Shown: piece by piece, positions 22,015 to 29,437 of the stretch
How the letters are laid out: each line of letters begins with the position of its first letter
How positions within the stretch are numbered: the stretch's first letter is position 1
Virus record (IMG/VR): IMGVR_UViG_3300020454_000048
Location: 1 to 30,352 of that record
Length of the DNA: 30,352 bases
Origin: a virus
Strand: one strand, 5' to 3'
The notes under the pieces: generated by a model
What the model was told of the DNA's origin: nothing
What the model saw: the letters and a program-made list of their open reading frames with translations, nothing else
The model's database searches: none
Program-made: the position numbers and the translations under genes

Positions 22015-23034
22015 TTAAATCCAATCGCCTTCTTTTTTTAATTCAAATACTCTTCTTAAATTCCAAACACTTGATGCAGCAAAATCACCGTTTGGGTCAT
22101 TAACAGCAACAAATCCTGAACCACCATTGCCACCCATTCTTGACGAAGATGCAGGACCATAAGCACCACCACCACCTCCGCCACCTTTATTAGTAGCACC
22201 AGCAGTTGATGCCAAATCAGATGCAGAGCCGCTTCCATATCCTGTTCCGCCAGTTCCTCCTGGTCCAGGAGCTCCTCCTTTGTCATTAGGAGCTGAAAGA
22301 TTGCTATCACCTGCTGCTCCTCCACCACCGTCTGCTCTAGCTACTGGAGAACCTGTAATAGAAGATGCTACACCTTGTCCGCCTCTACCTCCGATAACAT
22401 TATCAGGGTTTCCTTTTTGACCAGCTTCACCTGCTCCACCGCCACCTACAGCACAACCATAGTTTGAGTCTGGACTTCTAGCACCTCCACCTGGATAACC
22501 TTGATTAGCTGTTCCTGCACCCGCAGCACTTCCGTCAGGTTTATTACCAACACCATACCAAATACCAGAACCTCCGCCTGAGCCTCCATCTTGTCCAAGC
22601 TGACTACCACCAGCATTACCACTTGGATTAGTATAAGCAAACCTACTTCCGCCTGAGCCTCCGCCAGCAGAAGTTATGGGTCCAAAACTAGAATCTGCTC
22701 CAGGTCGCCATTCTCCATGTGCTCCTACAGCAACTCCCCCTGCTCCAACTACAACAGGTACTGTTGAGCCTGCGGTAACAGTTAAAGCTGATTCTGCGGA
22801 AGCTCCACCACCAGATGCTTCGCCTGGTGTAGATGACCTGTAACCACCAGCTCCTCCACCTCCGCCAAAAAAACCTCCTGCTCCACCACCAGCAACTACT
22901 AAATAAGTTACTGAGGTTGTTTTAGAAGGTACTGCATAGTTTGTACTACTGTTAAAAGATGTTACTTTTGCTGAAAAAACTGGTTCATGGTCTGCTCCAA
23001 TTAATTGACTTCTTTGATTTCTTGTAATAGGCAT
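22015..23034 (-). CDS. Glycine-rich tail fibre / receptor-binding adhesin
   Basis: The start at 23034 (MPITRNQRSQLIGADHEPVF) is chosen over 23079 because GGAG precedes it and it follows the upstream stop by four bases. A short N-terminal region is followed by a beta-strand VTYLVVAGGGAGG and then about 230 residues dominated by Gly, Ser and Ala with GGGGAGG-type runs, ending in a distinct tail (SSVWNLRRVFELKKEGDWI). Such glycine-rich domains fold as polyglycine-II bundles in phage adhesins such as T4-type gp38 and bind host receptors. Its position after the other fibre genes supports a tip adhesin. The C-terminal tail is probably the trimerising or attachment part; that is inference. Confidence 0.8.
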   Translation of the reverse strand: MPITRNQRSQLIGADHEPVFSAKVTSFNSSTNYAVPSKTTSVTYLVVAGGGAGGFFGGGGGAGGYRSSTPGEASGGGASAESALTVTAGSTVPVVVGAGGVAVGAHGEWRPGADSSFGPITSAGGGSGGSRFAYTNPSGNAGGSQLGQDGGSGGGSGIWYGVGNKPDGSAAGAGTANQGYPGGGARSPDSNYGCAVGGGGAGEAGQKGNPDNVIGGRGGQGVASSITGSPVARADGGGGAAGDSNLSAPNDKGGAPGPGGTGGTGYGSGSASDLASTAGATNKGGGGGGGAYGPASSSRMGGNGGSGFVAVNDPNGDFAASSVWNLRRVFELKKEGDWI

Positions 23035-23038
23035 AATA

Positions 23039-23500
23039 TTAAATCTCCGTCCATTGTAAATTAGTAGCATCCCAAACATAATCAGTTTCTGTTACTGGAT
23101 TAGTACTTTCGTCAAATGTTTTACCTATCCATCTTAAGTTAGCTTCATCCCATCCTGCATTAGCTCTAAGACCACTTATATCTGTTTTATTTGGAAAAGT
23201 TACTGGAGCCTGCCAATCGTCATTTGAATCTAAAGACCAAGATGAAAATTGTTGAGGTTGTAAAAATTTATCTTTAGAGCTATCATAAATATAATCAATA
23301 CCACAGTATTGTTTTCTAAAATTATTGTTATAAGAAGTTTGTTTCCAAGCAACGCCATTTTCTGAATATGGAACAATAGACGCTACAAATGTTTCTGCGT
23401 CTGCGTGTAAATCGCCACCATTAGCATCTACATCCTCGTTGGATATTACTACTACTCGTATTACTTTATTATCGCTATCAAGTTCTGCAAAGTGAGCCAT
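23039..23500 (-). CDS. Tail-fibre-associated conserved phage protein
   Basis: The 153-residue protein begins MAHFAELDSDNKVIRVVVIS and contains WKQTSYNNNFRKQYCGIDYI, patterns that I recognise from a conserved family of cyanophage and other marine phage proteins usually found near fibre genes. The C-terminus has two Trp-rich repeats (RWIGKTFDES and VWDATNLQWTEI), as in fibre modules. It lies between a small beta protein and the glycine-rich adhesin and is probably part of the fibre or its assembly. No enzyme motif is visible. Confidence 0.68.
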   Translation of the reverse strand: MAHFAELDSDNKVIRVVVISNEDVDANGGDLHADAETFVASIVPYSENGVAWKQTSYNNNFRKQYCGIDYIYDSSKDKFLQPQQFSSWSLDSNDDWQAPVTFPNKTDISGLRANAGWDEANLRWIGKTFDESTNPVTETDYVWDATNLQWTEI

Positions 23501-23511
23501 CTTCTAACTCC

Positions 23512-23877
23512 TTAAGCATCGTCTAAGATTTCACCAGATACTGTGTATTCTAAATCATTATTAGCACTACCCTGTATTTTCAATATATCTGTTTCATCTA
23601 AGTAAAATGAAGAGTTTTTATCTGTAACTATTAGAGTTGAATCTGCTGGTACTGCAACTGTTGATGCAATTGCATGAGAAGTTGAGCCATTATCATTTGA
23701 AATTGAAATAGTTACAGTAGCTGAATTAGTACCATCTATATTTGCAATTATTATTGTGTTTACTTTATGTAGTTTATCGGCAGCTACATCTATAATGTCT
23801 TGATTTGAAGTTGTAACTGCACCATTAATTGTGAATGGTAAAATGGATGTTACGTTTACTATATTTACTGATGCCAT
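23512..23877 (-). CDS. Small beta-rich structural protein
   Basis: The 121-residue protein (MASVNIVNVTSILPFTINGA) is made of alternating hydrophobic and Thr/Ser/Asn residues (VNTIIIANIDGTNSATVTIS, STLIVTDKNSSFYLDETDIL), suggesting a beta-sandwich like many virion decoration or fibre domains. Its composition is close to the proteins at 8114-8455 and 29020-29427. It sits in the fibre cluster. The exact role is unknown. Confidence 0.62.
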   Translation of the reverse strand: MASVNIVNVTSILPFTINGAVTTSNQDIIDVAADKLHKVNTIIIANIDGTNSATVTISISNDNGSTSHAIASTVAVPADSTLIVTDKNSSFYLDETDILKIQGSANNDLEYTVSGEILDDA

Positions 23878-23891
23878 TGTTGTCTCCTATG

Positions 23892-24878
23892 TTATCCGAA
23901 TACAATAGCCATGGCAATGGCTTTACCTGTTGAGGTTTTTGTATCAAGTTGGGTTTGTATGTTGGAAGTTACTCCATCACTAAAATTAAGTTCTGCTGCT
24001 GTTGAAGTAATAGTGGTACTCGCAATAGATAAAGCGTCTGTTTCTAATGTACCATCTATATCTACATCTCCTGATATATCTAAACTAGCTGCTGTTATTT
24101 CACCACCAACTGTAAGTGTAGTAGCCATATCAACCGCACCATCTATATCTACTACATCTAAATTAGTAGTTCCATCTACATCTATATCTCCTGAAATATC
24201 TAAAGCTGTGCCAATTAAAGTTTGTGTTAATGTTATTTGACCATTAGCAGCAATAGTCATAGCATCTACATCTGAAGCAGAGCCTATAGTTTTACCATCG
24301 CCAATAATAATATCATCACTAAAAGTAGCTGTTTGTGCAAAAGTAACACCTCCACCATCAGCTATGGTCATGGCATCATCTCCATCAGTATATTCTATTA
24401 AGGGGGTTTGAATTGAAGAGCTGGTTTCAATAATACCACTTGTTTGTAAATTTAAAGTAGCAAAAGCATCTACCATAGCTCCGCCAGAACCAGCACCATC
24501 AGAATAAATAACTTTAGTCTTACCTGAAGGTATAGTAACTGTGGCTCCACTACCTTGTTTAATTATTATAGATTGAGAACCACTTGTTCCATTTTCTATA
24601 ATCCATAGTTTAGATACTGTATTTGGTCCTATAGTAATAGTACAGGTAGAATCTAATGTACCTGTATATTTTAAGAATATAGACCTACCTGGGTCTGTTG
24701 CTCCATCTGCTATTGTAGTTGTGTGGGTATCAGCATTAGTTGTAATACCTTCTGTGCCATAACTAAAAGCTTCTGCTATTAATTCAAGATTTGTATTTGT
24801 AGTATCACCCCATGTTCCACTAGCATCGCCAGTAGCCATTTCGTTTAATCTTAAATCATTTACATATGAACTTGCCAT
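23892..24878 (-). CDS. Tail fibre protein with beta-helical repeats
   Basis: The 328-residue protein begins MASSYVNDLRLNEMATGDAS, a lead I recall at the start of marine phage fibre proteins, followed by a beta domain and then repeats of the LDISGDIDVDGTTNLDVVDI type (about 225-280). These form extended trimeric beta fibres. It ends with TITSTAAELNFSDGVTSNIQ and then TQLDTKTSTG, a segment common just before the C-terminus of such fibres. It is translated after a 19-base gap from the repeat protein upstream and probably forms the shaft that carries the adhesin. Host-range function is inferred. Confidence 0.8.
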   Translation of the reverse strand: MASSYVNDLRLNEMATGDASGTWGDTTNTNLELIAEAFSYGTEGITTNADTHTTTIADGATDPGRSIFLKYTGTLDSTCTITIGPNTVSKLWIIENGTSGSQSIIIKQGSGATVTIPSGKTKVIYSDGAGSGGAMVDAFATLNLQTSGIIETSSSIQTPLIEYTDGDDAMTIADGGGVTFAQTATFSDDIIIGDGKTIGSASDVDAMTIAANGQITLTQTLIGTALDISGDIDVDGTTNLDVVDIDGAVDMATTLTVGGEITAASLDISGDVDIDGTLETDALSIASTTITSTAAELNFSDGVTSNIQTQLDTKTSTGKAIAMAIVFG

Positions 24879-24897
24879 AATTTTTTCCTTTTATTAA

Positions 24898-25428
24898 TTA
24901 AGCTACTTCACTCCAATTTGGAGTTTGTGAAGTAGAAACTTCTGTGTAATTTGGTGTTTGAGAAGTGTCAACTAAACCCCAAACATTTACTCCTGTAATT
25001 CCTGATAATAATTCATCTAATGTAGTAATTGTTATATCTGCATTAGCTTTAACTGTTTCACTACCTAAAGCTGTTGTTCCTGATAAACCAGTAACTGATA
25101 ATATATTAACACTAATTGTACTAACTGTTCCTAAAGAACTTGTAATAGAAATACCAGTAACAGAAACATTAGCTGCTGCAGAAACTGATTCATCACCAAG
25201 AGTTCCTGCTGAAGCAGAACCAGATACACCTGTTACTGCTGCACCTGATGTTATAGCATTACCTAGTGCTGATGTTCCTACATTACCTGAAGGTGATATA
25301 TTAGCTGTACCAGTAACTGTTTCGCTACCTAACGCAGATGTACCTACATTACCTGTAACTGAAACATCTACAGAAGTAGCACCCCAGTAGTCAGAACCCC
25401 AAGTACCTCTACCCCAACCAGTTGCCAC
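24898..25428 (-). CDS. Repeat-containing virion protein, probably fibre related
   Basis: The 176-residue protein begins with MATGWGRGTWGSDYWGA, then has five imperfect repeats of a VTGNVGTSALGSETV unit at residues 24, 46, 65, 90 and 113, spaced 19-25 residues, and two C-terminal copies of a TSQTPN(Y/W)xEV motif (155-176). Repeats of this kind build beta-solenoid or Ig-like stalks. The gene stands at the head of the fibre cluster, nine bases after the upstream gene. It is probably a virion surface component, but no family is named with certainty. Confidence 0.62.
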   Translation of the reverse strand: MATGWGRGTWGSDYWGATSVDVSVTGNVGTSALGSETVTGTANISPSGNVGTSALGNAITSGAAVTGVSGSASAGTLGDESVSAAANVSVTGISITSSLGTVSTISVNILSVTGLSGTTALGSETVKANADITITTLDELLSGITGVNVWGLVDTSQTPNYTEVSTSQTPNWSEVA

Positions 25429-25436
25429 TTAAAATC

Positions 25437-25868
25437 CTATGCTATTCTTATAATAGCATTTGAAGCATCTGCTGTTGGAAATTGAATAGTAAAATCTCCT
25501 GCTGTTGATGTTTTATCTCCACCAAAAGCAAGAACACAGACAGCAGGGTCTCCTGATGCACTATCATTAAATATTAAAGCTCCATTAGCAGTTATAGTGG
25601 CTGTACTAAATGTTAAATCAGCAAAATCTGTTAATGCTGTTGTACCTGATGTTGAAGGGTCAACTCTTGTTAATGTTCCACCTTTAGCAGTATAGTTAGT
25701 ACCACTAACTTCATTAGAAGTTGTATATGCAGTTGTACCTGCACCTAATGATGCAGAACTTGTATATAGTGCTAATTGAAAAGTATTACCACCACTATTT
25801 TTAAAATTATGCACTCCTTCTAATAATTCTTGTTTAAATGAAGTACACATTGCTTGTGAAATTGCCAT
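25437..25868 (-). CDS. Virion structural protein of marine phage type
   Basis: The 143-residue protein (MAISQAMCTSFKQELLEGVH, FQLALYTSSASLGAGTTAYT) resembles a conserved structural protein I recall from many marine phages. It has a short helical start followed by Thr/Ala-rich beta-strands. The start codon shares a base with the stop of the upstream gene. It lies after the adaptor genes and before the fibre genes, where neck or fibre-attachment proteins are expected. Role inferred. Confidence 0.65.
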   Translation of the reverse strand: MAISQAMCTSFKQELLEGVHNFKNSGGNTFQLALYTSSASLGAGTTAYTTSNEVSGTNYTAKGGTLTRVDPSTSGTTALTDFADLTFSTATITANGALIFNDSASGDPAVCVLAFGGDKTSTAGDFTIQFPTADASNAIIRIA

Positions 25869-26158
25869 TAAAGTCTCCTTATAATATCAGCCATATCTTT
25901 ATGACCTTGTTTTTGTAATAATCCTGCTACAGTAGCTCTATCACTAGCTATAGCTTGTTTTAAATATAGAAGTACAACTTGTGTCATACTATCTTTAAAT
26001 GCTTGTGCTTGTGCTTTAACCATAGGGTCAGCATTATCACTAATAGATATTAATCTATCTATAATTCTTTCAGTCCAATATTCAGGACTTAAACCTTTGT
26101 TGTTAGTAGTTTTAACTGATATATCACCAACATTACTTGTTACATCTACACTAAACAT
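25868..26158 (-). CDS. Small conserved phage protein
   Basis: The 96-residue protein has a short beta lead (MFSVDVTSNVGDISVKT), a helical WTERIIDRLISISDNADPMV and further helix ending KQGHKDMADIIRRL. It seems all soluble. The pattern is familiar from marine phage neck regions but without a known function. It overlaps both neighbours by one base, giving tight translational coupling with the adaptor gene. It may help join head and tail; this is only positional inference. Confidence 0.6.
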   Translation of the reverse strand: MFSVDVTSNVGDISVKTTNNKGLSPEYWTERIIDRLISISDNADPMVKAQAQAFKDSMTQVVLLYLKQAIASDRATVAGLLQKQGHKDMADIIRRL

Positions 26159-26799
26159 TATGTTACCTGTTGCCTTACAGGACCAGTCCTATAGTTATCT
26201 TTAGTATTTTTACCTTCAGAAAATACTTTTAATCTTTGTATTGCTTCTTGAAATCTTTTTTCATAATTAACCATAATATCTGGTTCACCTTTCATAAAAG
26301 TATATGCTTCTACTAATGAACCATATAATAAACAATCTGATGCATTTGTACCTAAATAACTTGTTCCATCACTACTTGTTGTAATAGATGTTGGTGTATA
26401 TTCATAATGTAATTCTGCAGTAAAATTTGCATTAGGTGTAGGTGCTACAATAAAAGTATCTTCATCAAATCTAGCATAATATTTAGGTATTCCTGTTGTA
26501 GAACTACTAGGATATGCTTCTCTAATAAAAGCTACATCTTTAAATAATAAATATTCATAGCCACTATTATCTACAGATAATGAATGTGCTGATAAAAAGT
26601 CTGTAGGTGTTGATAGATATTGATTGCCAGATGTTAAAGTACCTGTAACATTTTTTCTAAATACTGGAAGAGATACTAATTTTTGTATTCTATCTTCAGT
26701 ATTAACAATAAATTCATCTAAGTTATTTACAAAAGTTGTTTCTGTATTATTAGTATAATCTTGTATTGCTGTTTTTAATGTTGTAAATGTCCATGCCAT
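26158..26799 (-). CDS. Phage head-tail adaptor protein
   Basis: The 213-residue protein begins MAWTFTTLKTAIQDYTNNTE and has NLDEFIVNTEDRIQKLVSLP, matching the helical start of the adaptor family of short-tailed phages (SU10/P22-type). A beta part PKYYARFDEDTFIVAPTPNA and a helical C-terminal part (SLVEAYTFMKGEPDIMVNYE) follow, giving the usual order of helix bundle, beta insert and helix. It probably forms a twelve-fold ring linking the portal to the nozzle. Neighbouring genes are another adaptor-like gene and a zinc-ribbon protein, which supports the call. Confidence 0.75.
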   Translation of the reverse strand: MAWTFTTLKTAIQDYTNNTETTFVNNLDEFIVNTEDRIQKLVSLPVFRKNVTGTLTSGNQYLSTPTDFLSAHSLSVDNSGYEYLLFKDVAFIREAYPSSSTTGIPKYYARFDEDTFIVAPTPNANFTAELHYEYTPTSITTSSDGTSYLGTNASDCLLYGSLVEAYTFMKGEPDIMVNYEKRFQEAIQRLKVFSEGKNTKDNYRTGPVRQQVT

Positions 26800-27113
26800 T
26801 ATTCTGTACTCACTTTAACTGTTCCTGTTTTTGTTCTTAAAACTAAACCTGTGCTTGATACAGGATTAAATCCATAATATTCGGTTGATATTTTTTCACC
26901 TCTATCAGGTCTTGGATTATAAAGTGATTGATTGTCTGATGTATCTACCTCACCAATTTTTAATTGAGGATGGTCTATATCTAAACAATCATCACAAACT
27001 CTTAATCCATTACGAATACCATCTTCTATTTCGTATTTTAAATCGTTTAACTTATAAGTAAAACCGCATCTATCACAGTCTCCTAAAGCTTTTTTACCTA
27101 GAGCATAACTCAT
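26799..27113 (-). CDS. Zinc-ribbon neck-region protein
   Basis: The 104-residue protein has two Cys pairs, CDRCGF (Cys13, Cys16) and CDDC (Cys40, Cys43), spaced as in a zinc ribbon, followed by an acidic, Asp/Pro-rich part (PRPDRGEKISTEYYGFNP). Similar small zinc-ribbon proteins occur between adaptor genes in marine phages. It overlaps the upstream adaptor by four bases and the downstream adaptor by one. It may stabilise the head-tail joint or assist assembly; function unknown. Confidence 0.7.
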   Translation of the reverse strand: MSYALGKKALGDCDRCGFTYKLNDLKYEIEDGIRNGLRVCDDCLDIDHPQLKIGEVDTSDNQSLYNPRPDRGEKISTEYYGFNPVSSTGLVLRTKTGTVKVSTE

Positions 27114-27805
27114 CTGTAAACATTCATATCAGGTACAAATTTAACTGGAGCTCTTTCTCTATCTGAATCGCTTACATCATTCCAAAGTTCATCGTATCTT
27201 TGTTTTATCATTGGAACTCTATTTACTGCTTCTGGTATTTTACAAGCTAAATTATATGCAAGTGCATATGTAAGACAAGGTAAGTATCTATTAGGAACAT
27301 CTGCATTATTACTTGCAACATTACCTGCATCTTCTATTCTTTTAATATAGTCATAGACTAAAGTATATGTTTCTGAAGAATCAGGAGTTGCCCACAATAC
27401 TATATTGTTAGAGCTAGTTCCTTTATCTACAAAAAACTGTGTTGGTTTTGATTGTAATAATTTAACAGCTTGATGATTGTATTCTGTTCTTGATATTCTA
27501 TTTAGTCTTTGGTCAAACTGATTAGAAGTATCTCCTGCATCAGTTCTAATAAAAGCATCTACAACTTCAAGAGCACTAGATTCTATTGCGTAACTACTTG
27601 TACCAGCAGTAAGTGTTTGAGTAGCTTGTTCTATTTTCCAAAGGTTTAATCCTTTGTTTTGCCATTCTAAGAATATAAGATTTAAAGCTCTTTTAGCTCC
27701 TTTATAGTCATAACCAGAACGCAATTCACTACCGCACAAATCATAGGCTTCTTCCATGATGTCGGCTAAATCTAATGTAAATGTTGTTGTTCCACTTGTT
27801 GCCAT
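27110..27805 (-). CDS. P22 gp4-like head-tail adaptor / tail accessory factor
   Basis: The 231-residue protein begins with LDLADIMEEAYDLCGSE and YDYKGAKRALNLIFLEWQNK, the helical signature I associate with P22 gp4-like adaptors. A beta part (FDQRLNRISRTEYNHQAVKL, PTQFFVDKG, VLWATPDSSETYTLVYDYIK) and helical C-terminal part (PCLTYALAYNLACKIPEAVN) follow. It should bind under the portal and seal the DNA-filled head. Muramidase activity, reported for P22 gp4, is not supported by any motif I can see here. It overlaps the small basic gene upstream by one base. Confidence 0.78.
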   Translation of the reverse strand: MATSGTTTFTLDLADIMEEAYDLCGSELRSGYDYKGAKRALNLIFLEWQNKGLNLWKIEQATQTLTAGTSSYAIESSALEVVDAFIRTDAGDTSNQFDQRLNRISRTEYNHQAVKLLQSKPTQFFVDKGTSSNNIVLWATPDSSETYTLVYDYIKRIEDAGNVASNNADVPNRYLPCLTYALAYNLACKIPEAVNRVPMIKQRYDELWNDVSDSDRERAPVKFVPDMNVYR

Positions 27806-28065
27806 TATTTTTCTTCTTTATAGTCAGTAGAATACCTTTTAAAAGCTCTGTCTCCTTTAAGTTTATACATAAATTCTTTATTTGGTCCTAGTTTTTTTCT
27901 AGCTTTTTTAAAAGCAGCATCAAAGTTTGATTCGTTAGTAGCTCCTTTAGGTACTCCAGGAATAATAGTATTTGCAAAAGAAACTGCTTTTTGTTTAGCC
28001 GTTCCGCTACGCTCTGAGCTATTATCATTTGTATCTTTACCTTCAGAAAATCTATTTCTTTTCAT
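27805..28065 (-). CDS. Small basic phage protein
   Basis: The 86-residue protein has a polar, Ser/Asn-rich start and a C-terminal core FDAAFKKARKKLGPNKEFMY followed by KLKGDRAFKRYSTDYKEE. The AF..AR..LG.....F...RYST pattern is familiar from short modules in many phages. It carries a net positive charge and is the last of the basic small proteins before the adaptor gene. Packaging- or neck-related function is guessed from position only. Confidence 0.62.
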   Translation of the reverse strand: MKRNRFSEGKDTNDNSSERSGTAKQKAVSFANTIIPGVPKGATNESNFDAAFKKARKKLGPNKEFMYKLKGDRAFKRYSTDYKEEK

Positions 28066-28078
28066 AATTTATTCCTCA

Positions 28079-28369
28079 TCAACACTTCCACCTTCTACGA
28101 GCCTGTCTAATTCTTGAATTAGGGTCGTTTCTAGTTTTAGCTGAACTTCTTTTAAGTTGTCCTAAAGACCTTGCACAGTAAGACTTTCTGCGTTTTGCAG
28201 CCTTACTACCTTTCTTTACTTTACCTGTTACTGCTGTTTTTAATTTAGAACCAGGATTTAAACGCCTATAAGCTTTAACACCAGCTTTAGTCATACCAGC
28301 ACCAGATTTAGTAGAACGAAAGTTCTTCTTATTCCTAGATGGCATTTTAGCCTGTTTTCTTATAGGCAT
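28079..28369 (-). CDS. Very basic small protein (DUF6321-like)
   Basis: The 96-residue protein has SGAGMTKAGVKAYRRLNPGS, KLKTAVTGKVKKGSKAAKRR, KSYCARSLGQLKRSSAKT and NDPNSRIRQARRRWKC. From memory this order matches a domain of unknown function (DUF6321) shared by phages and giant viruses. Two Cys and many Lys/Arg suggest nucleic-acid or capsid-interior binding. It precedes the basic gene at 27805-28065 by thirteen bases. No function is established to my knowledge. Confidence 0.7.
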   Translation of the reverse strand: MPIRKQAKMPSRNKKNFRSTKSGAGMTKAGVKAYRRLNPGSKLKTAVTGKVKKGSKAAKRRKSYCARSLGQLKRSSAKTRNDPNSRIRQARRRWKC

Positions 28370-28378
28370 AAGTATTAG

Positions 28379-28690
28379 TTAAGACTTACCGCCTTTAGCG
28401 TAGCTTTTGGTTTTCATCATGCGTTTTGTGTTTTTACCACCACGCATACCACCTTTGGTTTTCATCATGCGTTTTGTGTTTTTACCACCAGCCATACCGC
28501 CTTTGGCTTTCATCATAATTTTTTTACCTGCAGCATATCCTTTATTTTCCATAGGAGTATCGCTAGTCATTTTAGTATTCATACCCATACTAAACATTCT
28601 TTTAACATACTGTTTATTAGATTCAGCTCCCATTTCAGTTGCTTTTAGTCGTCTGCCACCAGACATACCACCTTTAGGTTTCATTTTCAT
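28379..28690 (-). CDS. Lys/Gly/Met-rich protein with 16-residue tandem repeats
   Basis: The 103-residue protein (MKMKPKGGMSGGRRLKATEM) is extremely rich in Lys, Gly and Met. Its C-terminal half has two nearly identical 16-residue units, GGKNTKRMMKTKGGMR type, encoded by the direct DNA repeat at 28406-28501, plus partial copies before and after. It stands in a cluster of positively charged small proteins downstream of the capsid gene. Candidates are a DNA-condensing internal head protein or a flexible scaffold-like peptide; sequence does not decide. Confidence 0.62.
   Translation of the reverse strand: MKMKPKGGMSGGRRLKATEMGAESNKQYVKRMFSMGMNTKMTSDTPMENKGYAAGKKIMMKAKGGMAGGKNTKRMMKTKGGMRGGKNTKRMMKTKSYAKGGKS
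28406..28501. repeat. 48-base direct tandem repeat, two copies
   Basis: Units 28406-28453 and 28454-28501 are almost identical over 48 bases (differences only near the end), and a third partial copy follows from 28502 to about 28516. The repeat is in frame in the Lys/Gly/Met-rich gene, giving sixteen-residue protein units. It is likely to vary in copy number by slippage. Confidence 0.85.
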
Positions 28691-28701
28691 AATTAGTTCC
28701 T

Positions 28702-29007
28702 TTATTTTTTAGCTACAGTTTTTTTCTTAGCTGTAGTTTTTTTAGTTGTTTTTTTCTTAGTTGGTTTTTTACCACCAACATAAGCTTCGTTTATATCTGG
28801 AGTAGATGGGTCATCGCCGATAAGTTGTCCTTTATCGTTTCTTGCTCTTTCACCATTCATTTCAGCACATTTGCGTTCTGCATCTTCTAAGTCTGGGTCT
28901 GGACCAAATATTGGTCTATAGATACCATCTTCGTCAAGATGTAACACTTTATATTGTGGTGGAAATTCACCAGTTTCTGAAATTACATAATTTTTACTTT
29001 TTGCCAT
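28702..29007 (-). CDS. Small protein with histone H1-like lysine tail
   Basis: The 101-residue protein has a folded-looking N-terminal part (YVISETGEFPPQYKVLHLDE, DLEDAERKCAEMNGERARND) and a C-terminal tail from about residue 77 made almost only of Lys, Thr and Ala (KKTTKKTTAKKKTVAKK). The tail resembles those of histone H1-like bacterial proteins and should bind DNA. It follows two decoration-like genes and precedes the other basic proteins. It could be a packaged DNA-binding protein; unverified. Confidence 0.65.
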   Translation of the reverse strand: MAKSKNYVISETGEFPPQYKVLHLDEDGIYRPIFGPDPDLEDAERKCAEMNGERARNDKGQLIGDDPSTPDINEAYVGGKKPTKKKTTKKTTAKKKTVAKK

Positions 29008-29019
29008 AATTAATTCCTA

Positions 29020-29427
29020 TTAATCAGAGTACACTTTTACCATTTCTAAAGTAATAGAATAAGTGTCTCCTGAAGAGTGTCCTTTAGTAGTAAATAGAAT
29101 ATCTCCATTTTTACCACTACCTGCGTTATTTGGAAGTCCGCCAAAATCTTTAAAGTCCATATGTCCATTACTACTTTCAGCAAGTTCTACTAATAAAACA
29201 TTAGAAGAAGCATTTAAAAATAATTGAACAGACATACCAACAATAGCATGGCTAATACGCAATACTCTAACTTCTGAACAGGCTATACCTGCTGCATTAG
29301 AAGCCAAAGCAGATACATCTACCTTAGCTACTGCTGATTCTCCTGTGCCATCGCTGACATTAGTAAACTTCATAACACAATTTCTTTCACCATCAATAAT
29401 AGTTTGTGATGTTACTGCGTCTGCCAT
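29020..29427 (-). CDS. Beta-rich structural protein, decoration candidate
   Basis: The 135-residue protein (MADAVTSQTIIDGERNCVMK) shows alternating hydrophobic and polar residues (VRVLRISHAIVGMSVQLFLN, VLLVELAESSNGHMDFKDFG, TYSITLEMVKVYS), fitting a beta-sandwich. It is the second gene after the capsid protein, a typical place for capsid decoration proteins. A clear ribosome site (GGGAG) precedes it. No firm family assignment. Confidence 0.65.
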   Translation of the reverse strand: MADAVTSQTIIDGERNCVMKFTNVSDGTGESAVAKVDVSALASNAAGIACSEVRVLRISHAIVGMSVQLFLNASSNVLLVELAESSNGHMDFKDFGGLPNNAGSGKNGDILFTTKGHSSGDTYSITLEMVKVYSD

Positions 29428-29437
29428 AATTTACTCC

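Noticed and set aside
22056-22640. Minus-strand frames inside the glycine-rich adhesin gene
   Set aside because: They are out-of-frame readings of Gly/Ser codon runs, rich in Val, Leu, Gln and Met, with no independent start signals.
24965-25390. Plus-strand open frame of 141 codons opposite the VTG repeat gene
   Set aside because: Its long open frame follows from the repeated, stop-poor complement of the minus-strand repeats. No plus-strand gene is supported elsewhere in the window.
27110-27805. Muramidase activity for the gp4-like adaptor
   Set aside because: The fold is recognisable, but I see no catalytic motif, so only the adaptor role is called.
28407-28712. Plus-strand 101-codon frame with hydrophobic repeats
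   Set aside because: It is the complement of the Lys/Met repeat gene (Lys/Met codons read as Phe/Ile/Leu/Val), so it looks like a membrane protein only by reversal.
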